A stretch of DNA of 64,000 nucleotides from Chryseobacterium wanjuense (GCF_900111495.1 NZ_FOIU01000003.1:1-64000), one strand, 5' to 3'. Counted from the first letter of the stretch, positions 7,569-16,424 are shown. Notes: generated by a model not told the origin, from the sequence alone. Made by a program: numbers and translations.

Positions 7569-8030
7569 ATGAAACTCTATCTTAAAAACCCTGTTATACT
7601 CATGTTATTCTGCCTTATGGCAGGAATGTTTATAACAGTAAGCTTTGTAGAAACTCCTCTGAAGTTTCAGGTAGAGGGAATAACACTTTCAACAGCTTTG
7701 GGGTTGGGGAAACTGATGTTCGGAATCTCTACAAAAATACAGGCCCTATTTCTGACCCTGATTCTGATCTTCATGACAATCAGCCAGAGCCACTATACAA
7801 AATTGGATTTTACAATCACCATTGTTTTACTTTCTATCCTGGTCTTAGAACAGTTTTGGATGCTTCCGGTTTTAGATGAACGGGCAGATCTCATTTCGTC
7901 CGGTAAGCCACTGGCTCCTACTCCGCTGCATGATTATTTTATTTATGCCGAAACAGCAAAAGCCATCATTCTGATCCTGGCTGTTGTATTACAATTTAGA
8001 ACCCAACCCAATGAAAACAGATCCTATTGA
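7569..8030 (+). CDS. Uncharacterised four-helix membrane protein
   Basis: This 153-residue protein has four predicted transmembrane helices (about 8-26, 50-75, 78-97 and 125-143). Between helices 3 and 4 is a short polar loop, DERADLISSGKPLAPTPLHD. The family is not recognised with certainty; DUF4149-like small membrane proteins have a similar layout. It lies downstream of the Rrf2 gene, behind a candidate operator, and overlaps the start of the methyltransferase gene by 20 nt. Co-regulation with the NO-response genes is therefore likely, but no enzymatic role can be assigned. Confidence 0.65.
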   Translation: MKLYLKNPVILMLFCLMAGMFITVSFVETPLKFQVEGITLSTALGLGKLMFGISTKIQALFLTLILIFMTISQSHYTKLDFTITIVLLSILVLEQFWMLPVLDERADLISSGKPLAPTPLHDYFIYAETAKAIILILAVVLQFRTQPNENRSY

Positions 8031-8787
8031 AAAAATGTCCGCCCACTGGCTGCTGGCCAAGATCGGTAAAAAAGTCCTTCGTCCGGGAGGTTTAGCGCTT
8101 ACCCTAGAGATGCTGGCTATGCTGAATATTACCCCCGATGATCGTGTAGTCGAATTTGCTCCGGGTCTTGGTTTTACCGCAAAACTCACTCTGGAAAAAA
8201 ATCCGGCATCTTATATAGGCATTGATGCCGAACAGGAGTCTGTAAACCTGTTGAAAAAGAATTTCAAACATACTTCTGCACAATTTCAACTGGGAAATGC
8301 GGCACAGAGTTCACTAGCTGATCAATCCGCCGATAAAGTATATGGTGAAGCTATGCTGAGCATGCATGCCGATCACAGAAAATCTGAGATTATTCAGAAA
8401 GCTTCAAGAATCCTGAGACCTAAGGGCTTTTATGCCATCCATGAGCTGGCCCTCGCTCCTGACAGTCTGGATGAAAATGTAAAATTACAGATTCAGAAGG
8501 AGCTCGCTTTAACCCTGAAGGTAAATACCCGCCCACTCACCATTCCTGAATGGACTCATTTACTGGAAAAAGAGGGATTTAAGGTTTTAAAAACAGAAAC
8601 AGCACCGATGCACCTGTTGGAAATTAAAAGAATAATCAGCGATGAAGGCTTTTCCGGATTCCTGAAAATCGCGGGAAATGTAGTCATGCAGCCTAAAATC
8701 CGTTGCAGGATAATGCAAATGAGAAAAACATTCAAAAAATTTGAGAACAACCTTTGTGCGGTGTCCATTCTTGCACAAAAAGTATAA
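8011..8787 (+). CDS. SAM-dependent class I methyltransferase
   Basis: This protein of about 258 residues has a Rossmann-type methyltransferase core. Motif I is VVEFAPGLGFTAKL, the acidic end of strand 2 is YIGIDAEQESV, and motif III-like VYGEAMLSMH follows, then RPKGFYAIHELAL. An N-terminal helical cap includes HWLLAKIGKKVLRPGG. The open frame can start upstream at a TTG (7984), but ATG 8011 is preferred. It overlaps the preceding gene by 20 nt, typical of translational coupling. The substrate cannot be read from the sequence. The location between an Rrf2 regulator and NO-detoxification genes suggests a role in nitrosative stress, by inference only. Confidence 0.8.
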   Translation: MKTDPIEKMSAHWLLAKIGKKVLRPGGLALTLEMLAMLNITPDDRVVEFAPGLGFTAKLTLEKNPASYIGIDAEQESVNLLKKNFKHTSAQFQLGNAAQSSLADQSADKVYGEAMLSMHADHRKSEIIQKASRILRPKGFYAIHELALAPDSLDENVKLQIQKELALTLKVNTRPLTIPEWTHLLEKEGFKVLKTETAPMHLLEIKRIISDEGFSGFLKIAGNVVMQPKIRCRIMQMRKTFKKFENNLCAVSILAQKV

Positions 8788-8803
8788 ATCATTATCAATT
8801 ATT

Positions 8804-9226
8804 ATGAAAGCACAACTTATAAATATAGCAATGATTTTGAGCGTATTAGCAATAAACTTATCATGCTCTGACAAAAGCGGAACAACTCCTATACCAGTAC
8901 CTGGACCTTCCACAGGACAGGCGCCGTCTCAACCTGTCAGTACCCTCGAACCGGCTGTTGCCCCAAACACTTCCGGTGATCCCGGCCTTACATTGATTAA
9001 AAGAGCTGATTGCCTTGCCTGTCATAAAATAGATGCCAAATTAATCGGGCCTTCTTACCAGGATGTAGCTGTAAAATACACCGAAAAAGATATTGATCAG
9101 CTGGCTCAGAAAATCATTGACGGAGGAAAAGGCAACTGGGGGGATATTCCGATGACGCCTCATGAAGGATTAAGCAAAGACGACGCTCAACAGATGGTAA
9201 AGTACATTCTTTCGCTCAAAAAGTAA
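8804..9226 (+). CDS. c-type cytochrome lipoprotein
   Basis: From ATG 8804 the protein is 140 residues. The start gives a lipoprotein signal ending in AINLSC, with the cysteine as the lipid-anchored first residue. The longer upstream frame lacks a sensible signal peptide. A proline-rich linker of about 40 residues follows. The heme domain then carries CLACH as the covalent heme motif and IPMTPH with the methionine as probable axial ligand, as in cytochrome c551/c552. It is likely membrane-tethered on the periplasmic side and shuttles electrons. It starts 17 nt after the methyltransferase gene and precedes RIC and the NO reductase. Confidence 0.85.
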   Translation: MKAQLINIAMILSVLAINLSCSDKSGTTPIPVPGPSTGQAPSQPVSTLEPAVAPNTSGDPGLTLIKRADCLACHKIDAKLIGPSYQDVAVKYTEKDIDQLAQKIIDGGKGNWGDIPMTPHEGLSKDDAQQMVKYILSLKK

Positions 9227-9228
9227 TC

Positions 9229-9269
9229 AAAAAAATTTAAAATAATAAAAGACAAAAAAGTATTATATT
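9229..9269 (+). promoter_or_regulatory. Candidate NO-responsive operator/promoter, copy 2
   Basis: This block ends directly at the ATG of the RIC gene. It contains AATAAAAGACAAAAAAGTAT and aligns over about 40 bases with the block before 7569. The same core occurs inverted before the Rrf2 gene. It is a probable Rrf2-type operator or shared promoter. Confidence 0.45.
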
Positions 9270-9995
9270 ATGAATACAAGAACAGATTTAATAGGAAATA
9301 TGGTAGCAGAAGACTTCAGAACCGCTGCTATCTTTAAAAGACACGGAATCGATTTCTGCTGCAAAGGCGGAAGAACGATAGAAGAGGCCTGCAGCAACAA
9401 GAAACTCGATCCTGAAAAAATTTATGCAGAACTGGAGGCAATCCCAAAAAACGAAGGCTCTTCCATCGATTTCAACAGCTGGCCACTGGACCTTCTGGCA
9501 GATTATATTGAGAAAACGCACCATCGTTATGTAGAAGAGAAAACTCCTGTCTTGCAGGCCTTCCTGGATAAACTATGTAAAGTTCACGGGGGCAGGCATC
9601 CTGAATTATTCGAGATCAACACCTTATTTAATGAATCAGCCCACGACCTGGCCGCTCATATGAAAAAAGAAGAGCTTATTCTGTTTCCTTTTGTAAGAAA
9701 TATGATTAAAGCTAAAATATCAGGCAGCCATCTGTCACAACCAGCGTTCGGCACCGTGGAAAACCCGGTGAATATGATGCAGCATGAGCATACTGTGGAA
9801 GGAGAACGCTTCAGAAAAATAGCGGAGATCACAGATGAATATCTTCCCCCTGCCGATGCCTGCAACACATACAAAGTAGCCTTTGCCATGCTCCAGGATT
9901 TTGAAAATGATCTGCACAAGCATATTCATCTGGAAAACAATATTCTTTTCCCAAAGGCCATTCAGCTGGAAAAAGAATTTACTGTTGAATCTTAA
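9270..9995 (+). CDS. ric: Iron-sulfur cluster repair di-iron protein (RIC/YtfE/ScdA)
   Basis: This 241-residue protein has the full RIC layout. The N-terminal ScdA domain (1-60) contains GIDFCCKGG, with the vicinal cysteines. A hemerythrin-like four-helix bundle follows, with histidines in KTHHRYVEEK, VHGGRHPEL, AHMKKEELILFPF, MQHEHTVEGE and HKHIHLENNILFP. Together with the glutamates in EE and EN they form the oxo-bridged di-iron site. RIC proteins restore Fe-S clusters damaged by nitric oxide or oxidants. The gene is 12 nt upstream of the quinol NO reductase, so damage repair and NO removal are likely made from one transcript under the Rrf2 regulator. Confidence 0.95.
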   Translation: MNTRTDLIGNMVAEDFRTAAIFKRHGIDFCCKGGRTIEEACSNKKLDPEKIYAELEAIPKNEGSSIDFNSWPLDLLADYIEKTHHRYVEEKTPVLQAFLDKLCKVHGGRHPELFEINTLFNESAHDLAAHMKKEELILFPFVRNMIKAKISGSHLSQPAFGTVENPVNMMQHEHTVEGERFRKIAEITDEYLPPADACNTYKVAFAMLQDFENDLHKHIHLENNILFPKAIQLEKEFTVES

Positions 9996-10007
9996 AAACT
10001 TCTCCGA

Positions 10008-12251
10008 ATGACACCTAAAAAACTTTGGATAGGACTTGCTATTGTGATGATTGCCTCATTTGCAGTTCTTATATTTTACGGAACCGAAATCTATAGAAAA
10101 GTTCCTCCGATTCCGGATCAAATAGTAAGTGCGGACGGTACAGTGATTGCCACGGGGCAGGACATTAAAGATGGTCAGAATGTATGGCAGTCTATTGGAG
10201 GACAGACCGTGGGAAGCATCTGGGGACATGGCGCTTATATTGCCCCTGACTGGACTGCCGATTATCTTCATCGGGAAGCGGTTCTTCTGCTTGACGAACT
10301 GGCCAAAAAGGAAGGTAAGACATACAAAGAACTTCCTGATGATGAACAGGCAAAGTATCAGGTACTGCTGAAAAAGGAGCTCCGTACCAATACTTTCAAT
10401 AAAAATAAAAATGAGATCGTCTTTTCTCCTGAAAGAGCAAAAGTACAAAAGCAACTTTCTCAATACTACTCCAGATTATTCATGAATGATCCTTCCATGT
10501 CGGAACTGCGTGATCAGTATGCCATTCCCAAAAATACCATCAAAGATCGCGGAAGGATGGCCAGAATGAATGCCTTTTTTGCATGGAGTACCTGGGTTTG
10601 CATCACAGAAAGACCCGGAGATGATGTCACCTATACCAACAACTGGCCTCATGATGAGGCTGTAGGAAATGTTCCACCTCCATCGCTTCACCTGTGGTCA
10701 GGATTCAGTGTATTGTTACTGTTGGCTTGTGTTGGACTTCTGGTATTTTATCACGCAAGGAATAAAGAGGAAGAAATCAACGAAGCGCTTCCTCTTGAAG
10801 ATCCTCTGCGGAATATGAAGCCTACTCCATCTATGAAAGCTACTTTAAAATATATCTGGGTGGTTGCCTTACTAATCCTAGTTCAGATGCTTGCCGGAGT
10901 CATTACAGCCCATTATGGAGTCGAAGGAAGTGGTTTCTACGGCATTCCTTTAGATCAGTTTCTTCCTCAATCTGTTTCCAGAAGCTGGCATGTCCAACTG
11001 GCAATATTCTGGATTGCTACCTCATGGCTGGCTACGGGATTGTATATAGCACCAGCGGTTTCAGGATATGAGCCCAAATATCAGAAATTGGGTGTCAATG
11101 TATTGTTTGGAGCGTTACTGATCGTTGTGTTAGGATCTTTAACCGGGCAATGGCTGGGAGTGATGCAAAAATTAGGGTTGGTAGATAACTTTTTATGGGG
11201 ACATCAGGGATATGAGTATGTAGAACTGGGGAGAATCTGGCAGATTTTATTGCTGATCGGGCTGATTCTCTGGCTGATTTTGATGGTAAGAGCATTACTT
11301 CCTGCTTTAAGACGTAAAGACGGAGACCGCCACTTACTCCTTTTGTTTACTCTTTCTTCTGTAGCAATTGCCATGTTCTATGGCGCCGGTCTGATGTATG
11401 GAAGGCAAACTCATATGGCTATTGCCGAATATTGGAGATGGTGGGTTGTACACCTTTGGGTAGAAGGTTTCTTTGAAGTTTTTGCTACCGTAGTGGCGGC
11501 ATTCTTATTTACAAGATTGGGATTATTACGCCTGAAATCCGCTACCAATGCCGTATTATTTTCTACTATTATTTTCCTTGGCGGAGGTATTTTAGGTACT
11601 TTCCATCACCTGTATTTCAGCGCTACGCCTACTGCTGTGCTTGCTTTGGGGGCTACCTTCAGTGCATTGGAAATTGTACCTCTTGTCCTGATTGGTTATG
11701 AAGCCTATCAGAATTATCAGCTCAGCAAATCTACAAAATGGATTCAGGCTTACAAATGGCCAATATATTGTTTTATCGCCATGTGCTTCTGGAATTTCCT
11801 AGGAGCAGGAATCTTCGGATTTGCCATCAATCCTCCGATTGCCCTGTATTATATCCAAGGATTAAACACAACGGCCGTTCATGGCCATGCTGCCCTGTTC
11901 GGCGTATATGGAATTTTAGGAATCGGATTAATGATGTTTGTCCTCAGAGGTCTGTACCCGGACCGCCAATGGAATGACAAATTAATTGGTTGGGCTTTCT
12001 GGCTGACCAATATCGGATTATTGGTTATGGTGACGATAAGCCTTCTTCCTATAGGTATTATGCAATCGGTAGCCTCTATTAAAGAAGGATACTGGTATGC
12101 CCGTTCCGCAGAATTTATGCAGACGGATATCATGCATTTCTTAAGATGGATGCGGGTTCCCGGGGATATTTTACTAGCTGCCGGAGAATTTTTGCTGGTT
12201 GTTTTTATCATCGGGTTAAAATTCGGCTGGTCACTGAAAGAAAAACGATAA
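10008..12251 (+). CDS. norB: Quinol-dependent nitric oxide reductase (qNOR)
   Basis: This 747-residue membrane enzyme reduces two NO to N2O, taking electrons from quinol. Its N-terminal extension (about 35-230) holds a periplasmic cytochrome c-like fold without a CxxCH, the mark of the single-subunit qNOR, with NVWQSIGGQ and GSIWGHGAY. The catalytic part has HVQLAIFWIATSWLA, WWVVHLWVEGFFEVF (FeB histidine and conserved glutamates), GTFHHLYFSATP (paired FeB histidines) and HGHAALFGVYG (heme ligands). About 14 transmembrane helices fit the family. It is co-transcribed with RIC and ends before a strong terminator at 12267. The role is NO detoxification, possibly the terminal step of partial denitrification. 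Confidence 0.96.
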   Translation: MTPKKLWIGLAIVMIASFAVLIFYGTEIYRKVPPIPDQIVSADGTVIATGQDIKDGQNVWQSIGGQTVGSIWGHGAYIAPDWTADYLHREAVLLLDELAKKEGKTYKELPDDEQAKYQVLLKKELRTNTFNKNKNEIVFSPERAKVQKQLSQYYSRLFMNDPSMSELRDQYAIPKNTIKDRGRMARMNAFFAWSTWVCITERPGDDVTYTNNWPHDEAVGNVPPPSLHLWSGFSVLLLLACVGLLVFYHARNKEEEINEALPLEDPLRNMKPTPSMKATLKYIWVVALLILVQMLAGVITAHYGVEGSGFYGIPLDQFLPQSVSRSWHVQLAIFWIATSWLATGLYIAPAVSGYEPKYQKLGVNVLFGALLIVVLGSLTGQWLGVMQKLGLVDNFLWGHQGYEYVELGRIWQILLLIGLILWLILMVRALLPALRRKDGDRHLLLLFTLSSVAIAMFYGAGLMYGRQTHMAIAEYWRWWVVHLWVEGFFEVFATVVAAFLFTRLGLLRLKSATNAVLFSTIIFLGGGILGTFHHLYFSATPTAVLALGATFSALEIVPLVLIGYEAYQNYQLSKSTKWIQAYKWPIYCFIAMCFWNFLGAGIFGFAINPPIALYYIQGLNTTAVHGHAALFGVYGILGIGLMMFVLRGLYPDRQWNDKLIGWAFWLTNIGLLVMVTISLLPIGIMQSVASIKEGYWYARSAEFMQTDIMHFLRWMRVPGDILLAAGEFLLVVFIIGLKFGWSLKEKR

Positions 12252-12266
12252 TATAATCTTTACTTT

Positions 12267-12312
12267 AAACCTCATAAGTTTCTGAAATCTATGAGGTTTA
12301 GTTTTCTTTTTT
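12267..12312 (+). terminator. Intrinsic terminator after norB
   Basis: AAACCTCATA (12267-12276) pairs perfectly with TATGAGGTTT (12290-12299), followed by AGTTTTCTTTTTT. It closes the operon that ends with the NO reductase, so the hemerythrin gene at 12330 probably depends on read-through or its own promoter. Confidence 0.85.
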
Positions 12313-12329
12313 ATTTTAATTAAAAAATC

Positions 12330-12782
12330 ATGAAACGTAACCAAAATATAATTCTTCTTTCACGGGATCATCATTTCGGATTGCTTTGCAGCTGGAAAAT
12401 CAGACAAGGACTGAAGAAGGAAATTGAAACGGACAGAATTAAAAAGTATATTCTTCACTTCTGGCACAATTATCTGGAAGAACATTTCAGAGAAGAAGAA
12501 CAGATCCTTTGTGCTTATCTTGAGGATGAATATACTGAACGCATCCGGTCAGAACATGCTCAGATAAAGGTACTGGCTTCTCAAATCGAACACTCGGAAG
12601 ATACCCGTCTGCTTTCTGATTTTGCGGAACTTCTTGAACAACATATCCGTTTTGAAGAACGGAACTGGTTTCCCCATTTGGAGGAAAAACTTAACAATGC
12701 TGTTCTGAACTGGATCGGAAAAGAACTGGATCATATTCACCCTGAGAAAAAAGAGGTGTATGCTGATGAGTTCTGGAAATAA
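12330..12782 (+). CDS. Hemerythrin-domain protein
   Basis: This 150-residue soluble protein is a single hemerythrin-like four-helix bundle. Candidate iron ligands are the histidines in SRDHHFGLL, HFWHNYLEEHFREEEQIL, RSEHAQIK and EQHIRFEERNWFPHLEE, with the glutamates of the H-x3-E repeats. Such proteins bind di-iron and sense or carry O2 or NO. It follows the NO reductase after a terminator and shares its direction, so a supporting role in NO handling is likely. It lacks the N-terminal cysteine domain of RIC, which makes it a distinct protein rather than a copy. Confidence 0.9.
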   Translation: MKRNQNIILLSRDHHFGLLCSWKIRQGLKKEIETDRIKKYILHFWHNYLEEHFREEEQILCAYLEDEYTERIRSEHAQIKVLASQIEHSEDTRLLSDFAELLEQHIRFEERNWFPHLEEKLNNAVLNWIGKELDHIHPEKKEVYADEFWK

Positions 12783-12849
12783 CTTCTATTAATATTATAT
12801 CTTTAAACTATAATTCCGGAAAAAGTTTTAAAGCAGTATGGATGCATTA

Positions 12850-13530
12850 TTGAGGTAATGGTATTTATTTGAACTGCTTTCTAAAAGTGATGGGTGAGAC
12901 CCAGCGCTTTTTGTAAAAAAACGGATAAAATAGGCATCATCCTTGTAATTCAGATTATAGCAATTTCTTTACGGTAATTGAGATGTGAGCCAGAAACCTT
13001 TTACTTTCAAGAATAATATGATTTTTTATAATTTCATTGGGAGTTTCCTTACTGACAAATCCTATTTTTTACTTAAGTTTTTAAGAGTAATGAAAAGCAG
13101 GTCTGCATAATCAGCAACTGTATGGAGTTCTTTGCTTCTCGATCAGCTTACTGAACTTTCTCAAAAACTGTACATTTGCCTGCTGCTCAACATCAACCAA
13201 TTGATGCCGCTCCTTTCAAATTCTTGTAGATTTCAATATAATCATTTTTAAAAGTATTCACAACACTTCCTCCGTATTTGAATCTTCAAGCTCCATTTCA
13301 GACTAGATTTCCCCTATGATCCTTTGGATGTCAGCAGACTGCTCTTGATTCAAATTAATAGATGGGATTTCAAAGACATTATTGTATAATATTCCATCAC
13401 AGGCTACTTCCTGGTCATGGATTTCTACACAGTAAAAGTCTTTATTAAAATTCATGAGTTGCCCTCCAATTGTTTCGAAAGGTTTTAATACCACATTTGG
13501 ATTGATAAATAACAACGAATCAGTTTGCAT
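12850..13530 (-). pseudogene. Decayed AraC-family regulator
   Basis: The first 75 codons (13530-13303) are open: MQTDSLLFINPNVVLKPFET and a strand-rich region typical of the AraC cupin-like N-terminus. A stop follows, then scattered segments recoverable only in different frames: VQFLRKFSKLIEK, DYADLLFIT, IIKNHIILESKRFLAHISIT, NLNYKDDAYFIRFF and SPITFRKQFK. The last pieces are the two helix-turn-helix motifs of an AraC C-terminus. Several frameshifts and stops show a dead gene. The hemerythrin gene ends about 70 nt away on the other strand. Confidence 0.75.
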
Positions 13531-13707
13531 TTATATTTCTTGAAAATCAACCTGTATGATAGCATTTTCAGGAATAAAAAGAATTTTGATATGATCAGCC
13601 TATGGCTGTCAATAATTGGTCTCCTAAAAATGATTGCTAAATTCTACGTTGCCAAATTGTTTGTAAGAAAATTCTTTGATCATTTAATAGCTAAAAAACA
13701 ATGGTAA

Positions 13708-13945
13708 TTATAATTCCCAAAAATTGAGTCTTCCGTTACTCTCGTTAATTCTTCCAAGGATTTCATTCCTCTGTACGAGTTTCCTTTTAAATTTAATTTT
13801 GGAAACCATACCGAAACGATATAATGTTTAAGCATGTTGCTACAATTTCGCTCCGTACGCCACTTTTTCCAGGCAAACCAACTCGGAAGGCAAATTCTCC
13901 TGATTCGTCATAAAACCCGCATGTTTGCATAAATTATTTGTTTAA
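13708..13945 (-). pseudogene. Glutaminase (glsA) C-terminal remnant
   Basis: The minus strand encodes [20 protein letters not shown] followed by [11 protein letters not shown], and then, in other frames, FRYGFQN, KGNSYRGMKSLEEL and EDSIFG. Serine-type glutaminases end with MxTCGxYDxxGEFAxRVGLP, AKSGVGGGI, the AVWSP segment and a LEQLT helix, so the identity is clear. The triple glycine is lost and several frameshifts are present. The N-terminal catalytic part is absent. Confidence 0.75.
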
Positions 13946-13979
13946 TTTACACACTTTTAAGAAAAGAAAACAGACATTA

Positions 13980-15236
13980 TTAGCTTTTAATATCATATGA
14001 ATATACATTATAGGGTATAATTCTCCTAGCTAAGTTTTGCGAAGCCCAACATCCTAATAATACTGGAAAGAATAACACATATCCGTTAGGTGCTAGATTA
14101 CACACCAGGAAAAGTGCAGTTAAAGGAGCATAAATAGATGCTGATAAAGTAGCGGCAGCCCCAACCAACACAAAATTTACATAAATTAAAGATGTTCCAA
14201 AAAAAGTATTGCAAAAAAGAGCAAAGGTAAGTCCCAAGAATGCACCTGCAACAATACTAGGCGCAAAAACACCACCATCTCCTCCAGCGCCAAGAGTTAG
14301 AGCAGAAGCTAATGGTTTTAATAAAATTAGAAAAAGAAGAAAAAGAAAGGAGTAACTCTTGGGATGGTTGAGAATTTCCGATAATGAATGATAACTATCG
14401 CCATACAAAAACGGAAAACAAAATATTAGCCCACCTACAATTAAAGCTCCTAAATTTACCCTCAAAAAATTATTGGAAATTCCTGAAAAAAAATCTTTAA
14501 TCTTAATAACTAAAACTGTAAAATAAACAGATAAAACACCTCCTAATAAACTTAAGATTACAAAAAACGGAAGCGCAGTCCATTTCCATCCAGTAATTTC
14601 AAAAGAGAGTAATGGTTCACTTTTTATAAAACAAAGAAAAATAGCGGAAATGATAGCAGATGCAGTACAGCTTATAAAAAGTGTTTTATTAAACTTTCTT
14701 GCAATTACTTCCATAGCAAAAAGCCACCCAGCAATTGGACTTCCAAATAAAATACTTACCCCAGCAACAACCCCAGCACTAATAAGTTCCAATTTATAAA
14801 TATTTGCAGAAAAATGTTTTTCGTATATCGTATTTCCTAGAGTTGCTGTTGCAACGACCGTAGATACTTCAATTCCTGTGGAACCGCCGAAGATTACAGT
14901 AAGAAATCCATTAAAATAATGTGATGGAATCTTGAAAAGAGGTAGATGATTTTTTCTTTGATCAAGAGTTTTGTAAATTTCGGTGATTCCTTTATTTTTT
15001 CTATTCAAAAAAAAGTATTTTCTTAAAAAGTAGATTGCTGTAATCCCAATCGTTGGCAGAAAAATAAAAATTAAGGTATTTTCTTCTTCTGCAAAATGAA
15101 ATATGAGCTTTTGAAAATATTCAGTAATTAACTTTAATGAGTATCCTAGAAAAGAAGCGCAGATACTTATTATGATAGAAATTAAAATTAATCTGAAATA
15201 ATGGTGTCTTTGTATGCTTTTTCTTTTCATTACCAA
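13980..15236 (-). CDS. ClC-family chloride channel/transporter
   Basis: This 418-residue membrane protein of the ClC family moves chloride, or exchanges chloride for protons, across the inner membrane. About ten hydrophobic helices are visible. Family landmarks are GGSTGIEVSTVVATATLGN (the GxxGxE... selectivity segment), GSPIAGWLFAMEV (helix with the conserved glutamate) and GAGGDGGVFAPSIVAGAFLG. The central serine-containing loop near residue 45 is less conserved than in E. coli ClcA. There is no C-terminal CBS pair, as in short bacterial ClCs. It lies downstream of the DUF488 and cbb3-like genes on the same strand. A second ATG two codons in is equally plausible. Confidence 0.88.
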   Translation of the reverse strand: MVMKRKSIQRHHYFRLILISIIISICASFLGYSLKLITEYFQKLIFHFAEEENTLIFIFLPTIGITAIYFLRKYFFLNRKNKGITEIYKTLDQRKNHLPLFKIPSHYFNGFLTVIFGGSTGIEVSTVVATATLGNTIYEKHFSANIYKLELISAGVVAGVSILFGSPIAGWLFAMEVIARKFNKTLFISCTASAIISAIFLCFIKSEPLLSFEITGWKWTALPFFVILSLLGGVLSVYFTVLVIKIKDFFSGISNNFLRVNLGALIVGGLIFCFPFLYGDSYHSLSEILNHPKSYSFLFLLFLILLKPLASALTLGAGGDGGVFAPSIVAGAFLGLTFALFCNTFFGTSLIYVNFVLVGAAATLSASIYAPLTALFLVCNLAPNGYVLFFPVLLGCWASQNLARRIIPYNVYSYDIKS

Positions 15237-15296
15237 TATAAATTCAATTTTTTCACAAAATTAGGTGCTGGATAGATGGATTCAAAAAGAAATCTA

Positions 15297-15662
15297 TCAT
15301 ATTTTATCATTTAAAATCAAATTTTCTAAATATTTTTTTAAAATCAAAGGATGGCAATGCTGCTCATCTTTAGCACCATAGACCAAAGTGATGATATCTT
15401 GTTTTTTATTTCGATTTAGAAATTCTTTTCCGGGATCTTTTTCTTTGAGCTCGATTTCGTATTTTTCTGAAAAGCTCTTCCAAAGTTTTGGATCGTGATG
15501 AAACCACTTTCGGAGTTCCGTGGAAGGAGCAAGCTCTTTATTCCATTCCTCTATATGGGCATTTTCTCTAGAGATTCCTCGAGGCCATAACCTATCAACT
15601 AATACACGGTATCCATCTGTAGGGGAATAAGTTTCATAGATTCTTTTAAGTTTTATTTTCAT
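15297..15662 (-). CDS. DUF488 family protein (YeaO-like)
   Basis: This 121-residue soluble protein has the clear DUF488 pattern: KRIYE near the N-terminus, YRVLVDRLWPRGISRE, then WNKELAPSTELRKWFHHDP, WKSF and ITLVYGAKDEQHCHPLILKKYL at the end. The biochemical role of YeaO-type proteins is not established. The gene lies between the ClC channel gene and the cbb3-like oxidase operon on the same strand. The 89-nt gap to the oxidase genes leaves co-transcription open. Confidence 0.85.
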   Translation of the reverse strand: MKIKLKRIYETYSPTDGYRVLVDRLWPRGISRENAHIEEWNKELAPSTELRKWFHHDPKLWKSFSEKYEIELKEKDPGKEFLNRNKKQDIITLVYGAKDEQHCHPLILKKYLENLILNDKI

Positions 15663-15751
15663 TCAATGTATTATTAATGTTAGGTAGATTTTAAAATTAT
15701 CATAAAATTTCTTTCTTGAGAAGACTAATAAAATTGGACAAATACAATTAT

Positions 15752-16153
15752 CTAAAGACTAAAATTTGTAACAATATAAAAAGCGGCCCAAGCTATAAAT
15801 ACCAAAGCAATAACCCAAACCCAAACTGGAATCGTTCGTGGATTTTCACTTCCTTTTATAATGAAACTTTGATTTCTACCTGTATCATATGCATTGAGCA
15901 TTAATGGCAATGTCCCGTTGACAGTTTCATTGTCAGATAACCCCTCCATATGAATAATCGGTCCATTGCGCACATTAAAATGTATGATTTTCAGACCTTC
16001 TTTATTATCAAATCTGCTAATAATTTTTAAAGTATGTTCTCCGTCCGACAATTTCGTAGTATCGAGATTGAAAACAATAGGAGTCTGAAGTTCTGCAATA
16101 GGATTCGATTCCTCATCTATATATATAAAGACTATGGCATTATGTTTAGACAT
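15752..16153 (-). CDS. Uncharacterised membrane-anchored protein of the cbb3-like operon
   Basis: This 133-residue protein is not recognised by name. Residues 1-95 look like a single beta-sandwich (LDTTKLSDGEHTLKI resembles Ig-like or cytochrome-associated domains). A short linker precedes one C-terminal transmembrane helix (about 110-128, VWVWVIALVFIAWAAFYIV). It begins 11 nt after the gene at 16164-16424 and is the last gene of the divergent oxidase operon. Position and a tail anchor suggest an accessory or assembly subunit of that oxidase (inference). Confidence 0.65.
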   Translation of the reverse strand: MSKHNAIVFIYIDEESNPIAELQTPIVFNLDTTKLSDGEHTLKIISRFDNKEGLKIIHFNVRNGPIIHMEGLSDNETVNGTLPLMLNAYDTGRNQSFIIKGSENPRTIPVWVWVIALVFIAWAAFYIVTNFSL

Positions 16154-16163
16154 TTTCTAAGAT

Positions 16164-16424
16164 TTAAAAATCCAATATATTATTTTTGATATGCTTTTTG
16201 TTATTCTCGTTTGGTTTGATTAAAAATTTGAAAGAATAAAAAAATGTTCCTAGGGTAATTATTGCAATAATTATTACAATAGCCCAATCCCAGTTTGATT
16301 CCGGGCCAGTACCATGTGTAAAATCCTGTGTTATTTTGGGTTGCTGAAGCTTACACGCATCGCAAGCCTGAAAATATCCAGTCCAAAAGACAAAAACAGG
16401 AAATATAAGCTTTAATTTTTTCAT
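16164..16424 (-). CDS. Small two-helix membrane protein of the cbb3-like operon
   Basis: This 86-residue protein has an N-terminal hydrophobic segment ending in YFQACDACK and a second helix (about 47-67, WAIVIIIAIITLGTFFYSF) with a basic tail. The CDAC pair could be a lipobox cysteine plus a second thiol, or a metal or copper ligand. It lies between the diheme cytochrome gene and the tail-anchored protein. Its ATG directly abuts an AAAAT repeat tract, whose length could change translation. The family is not recognised; a small oxidase subunit or assembly factor is a guess from position. Confidence 0.6.
   Translation of the reverse strand: MKKLKLIFPVFVFWTGYFQACDACKLQQPKITQDFTHGTGPESNWDWAIVIIIAIITLGTFFYSFKFLIKPNENNKKHIKNNILDF

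Noticed and set aside
13525..13707. Plus-strand ORF of 60 codons between the dead araC and glsA.
   Set aside because: Hydrophobic, unrecognised, and in a region of decayed minus-strand genes; most likely chance.
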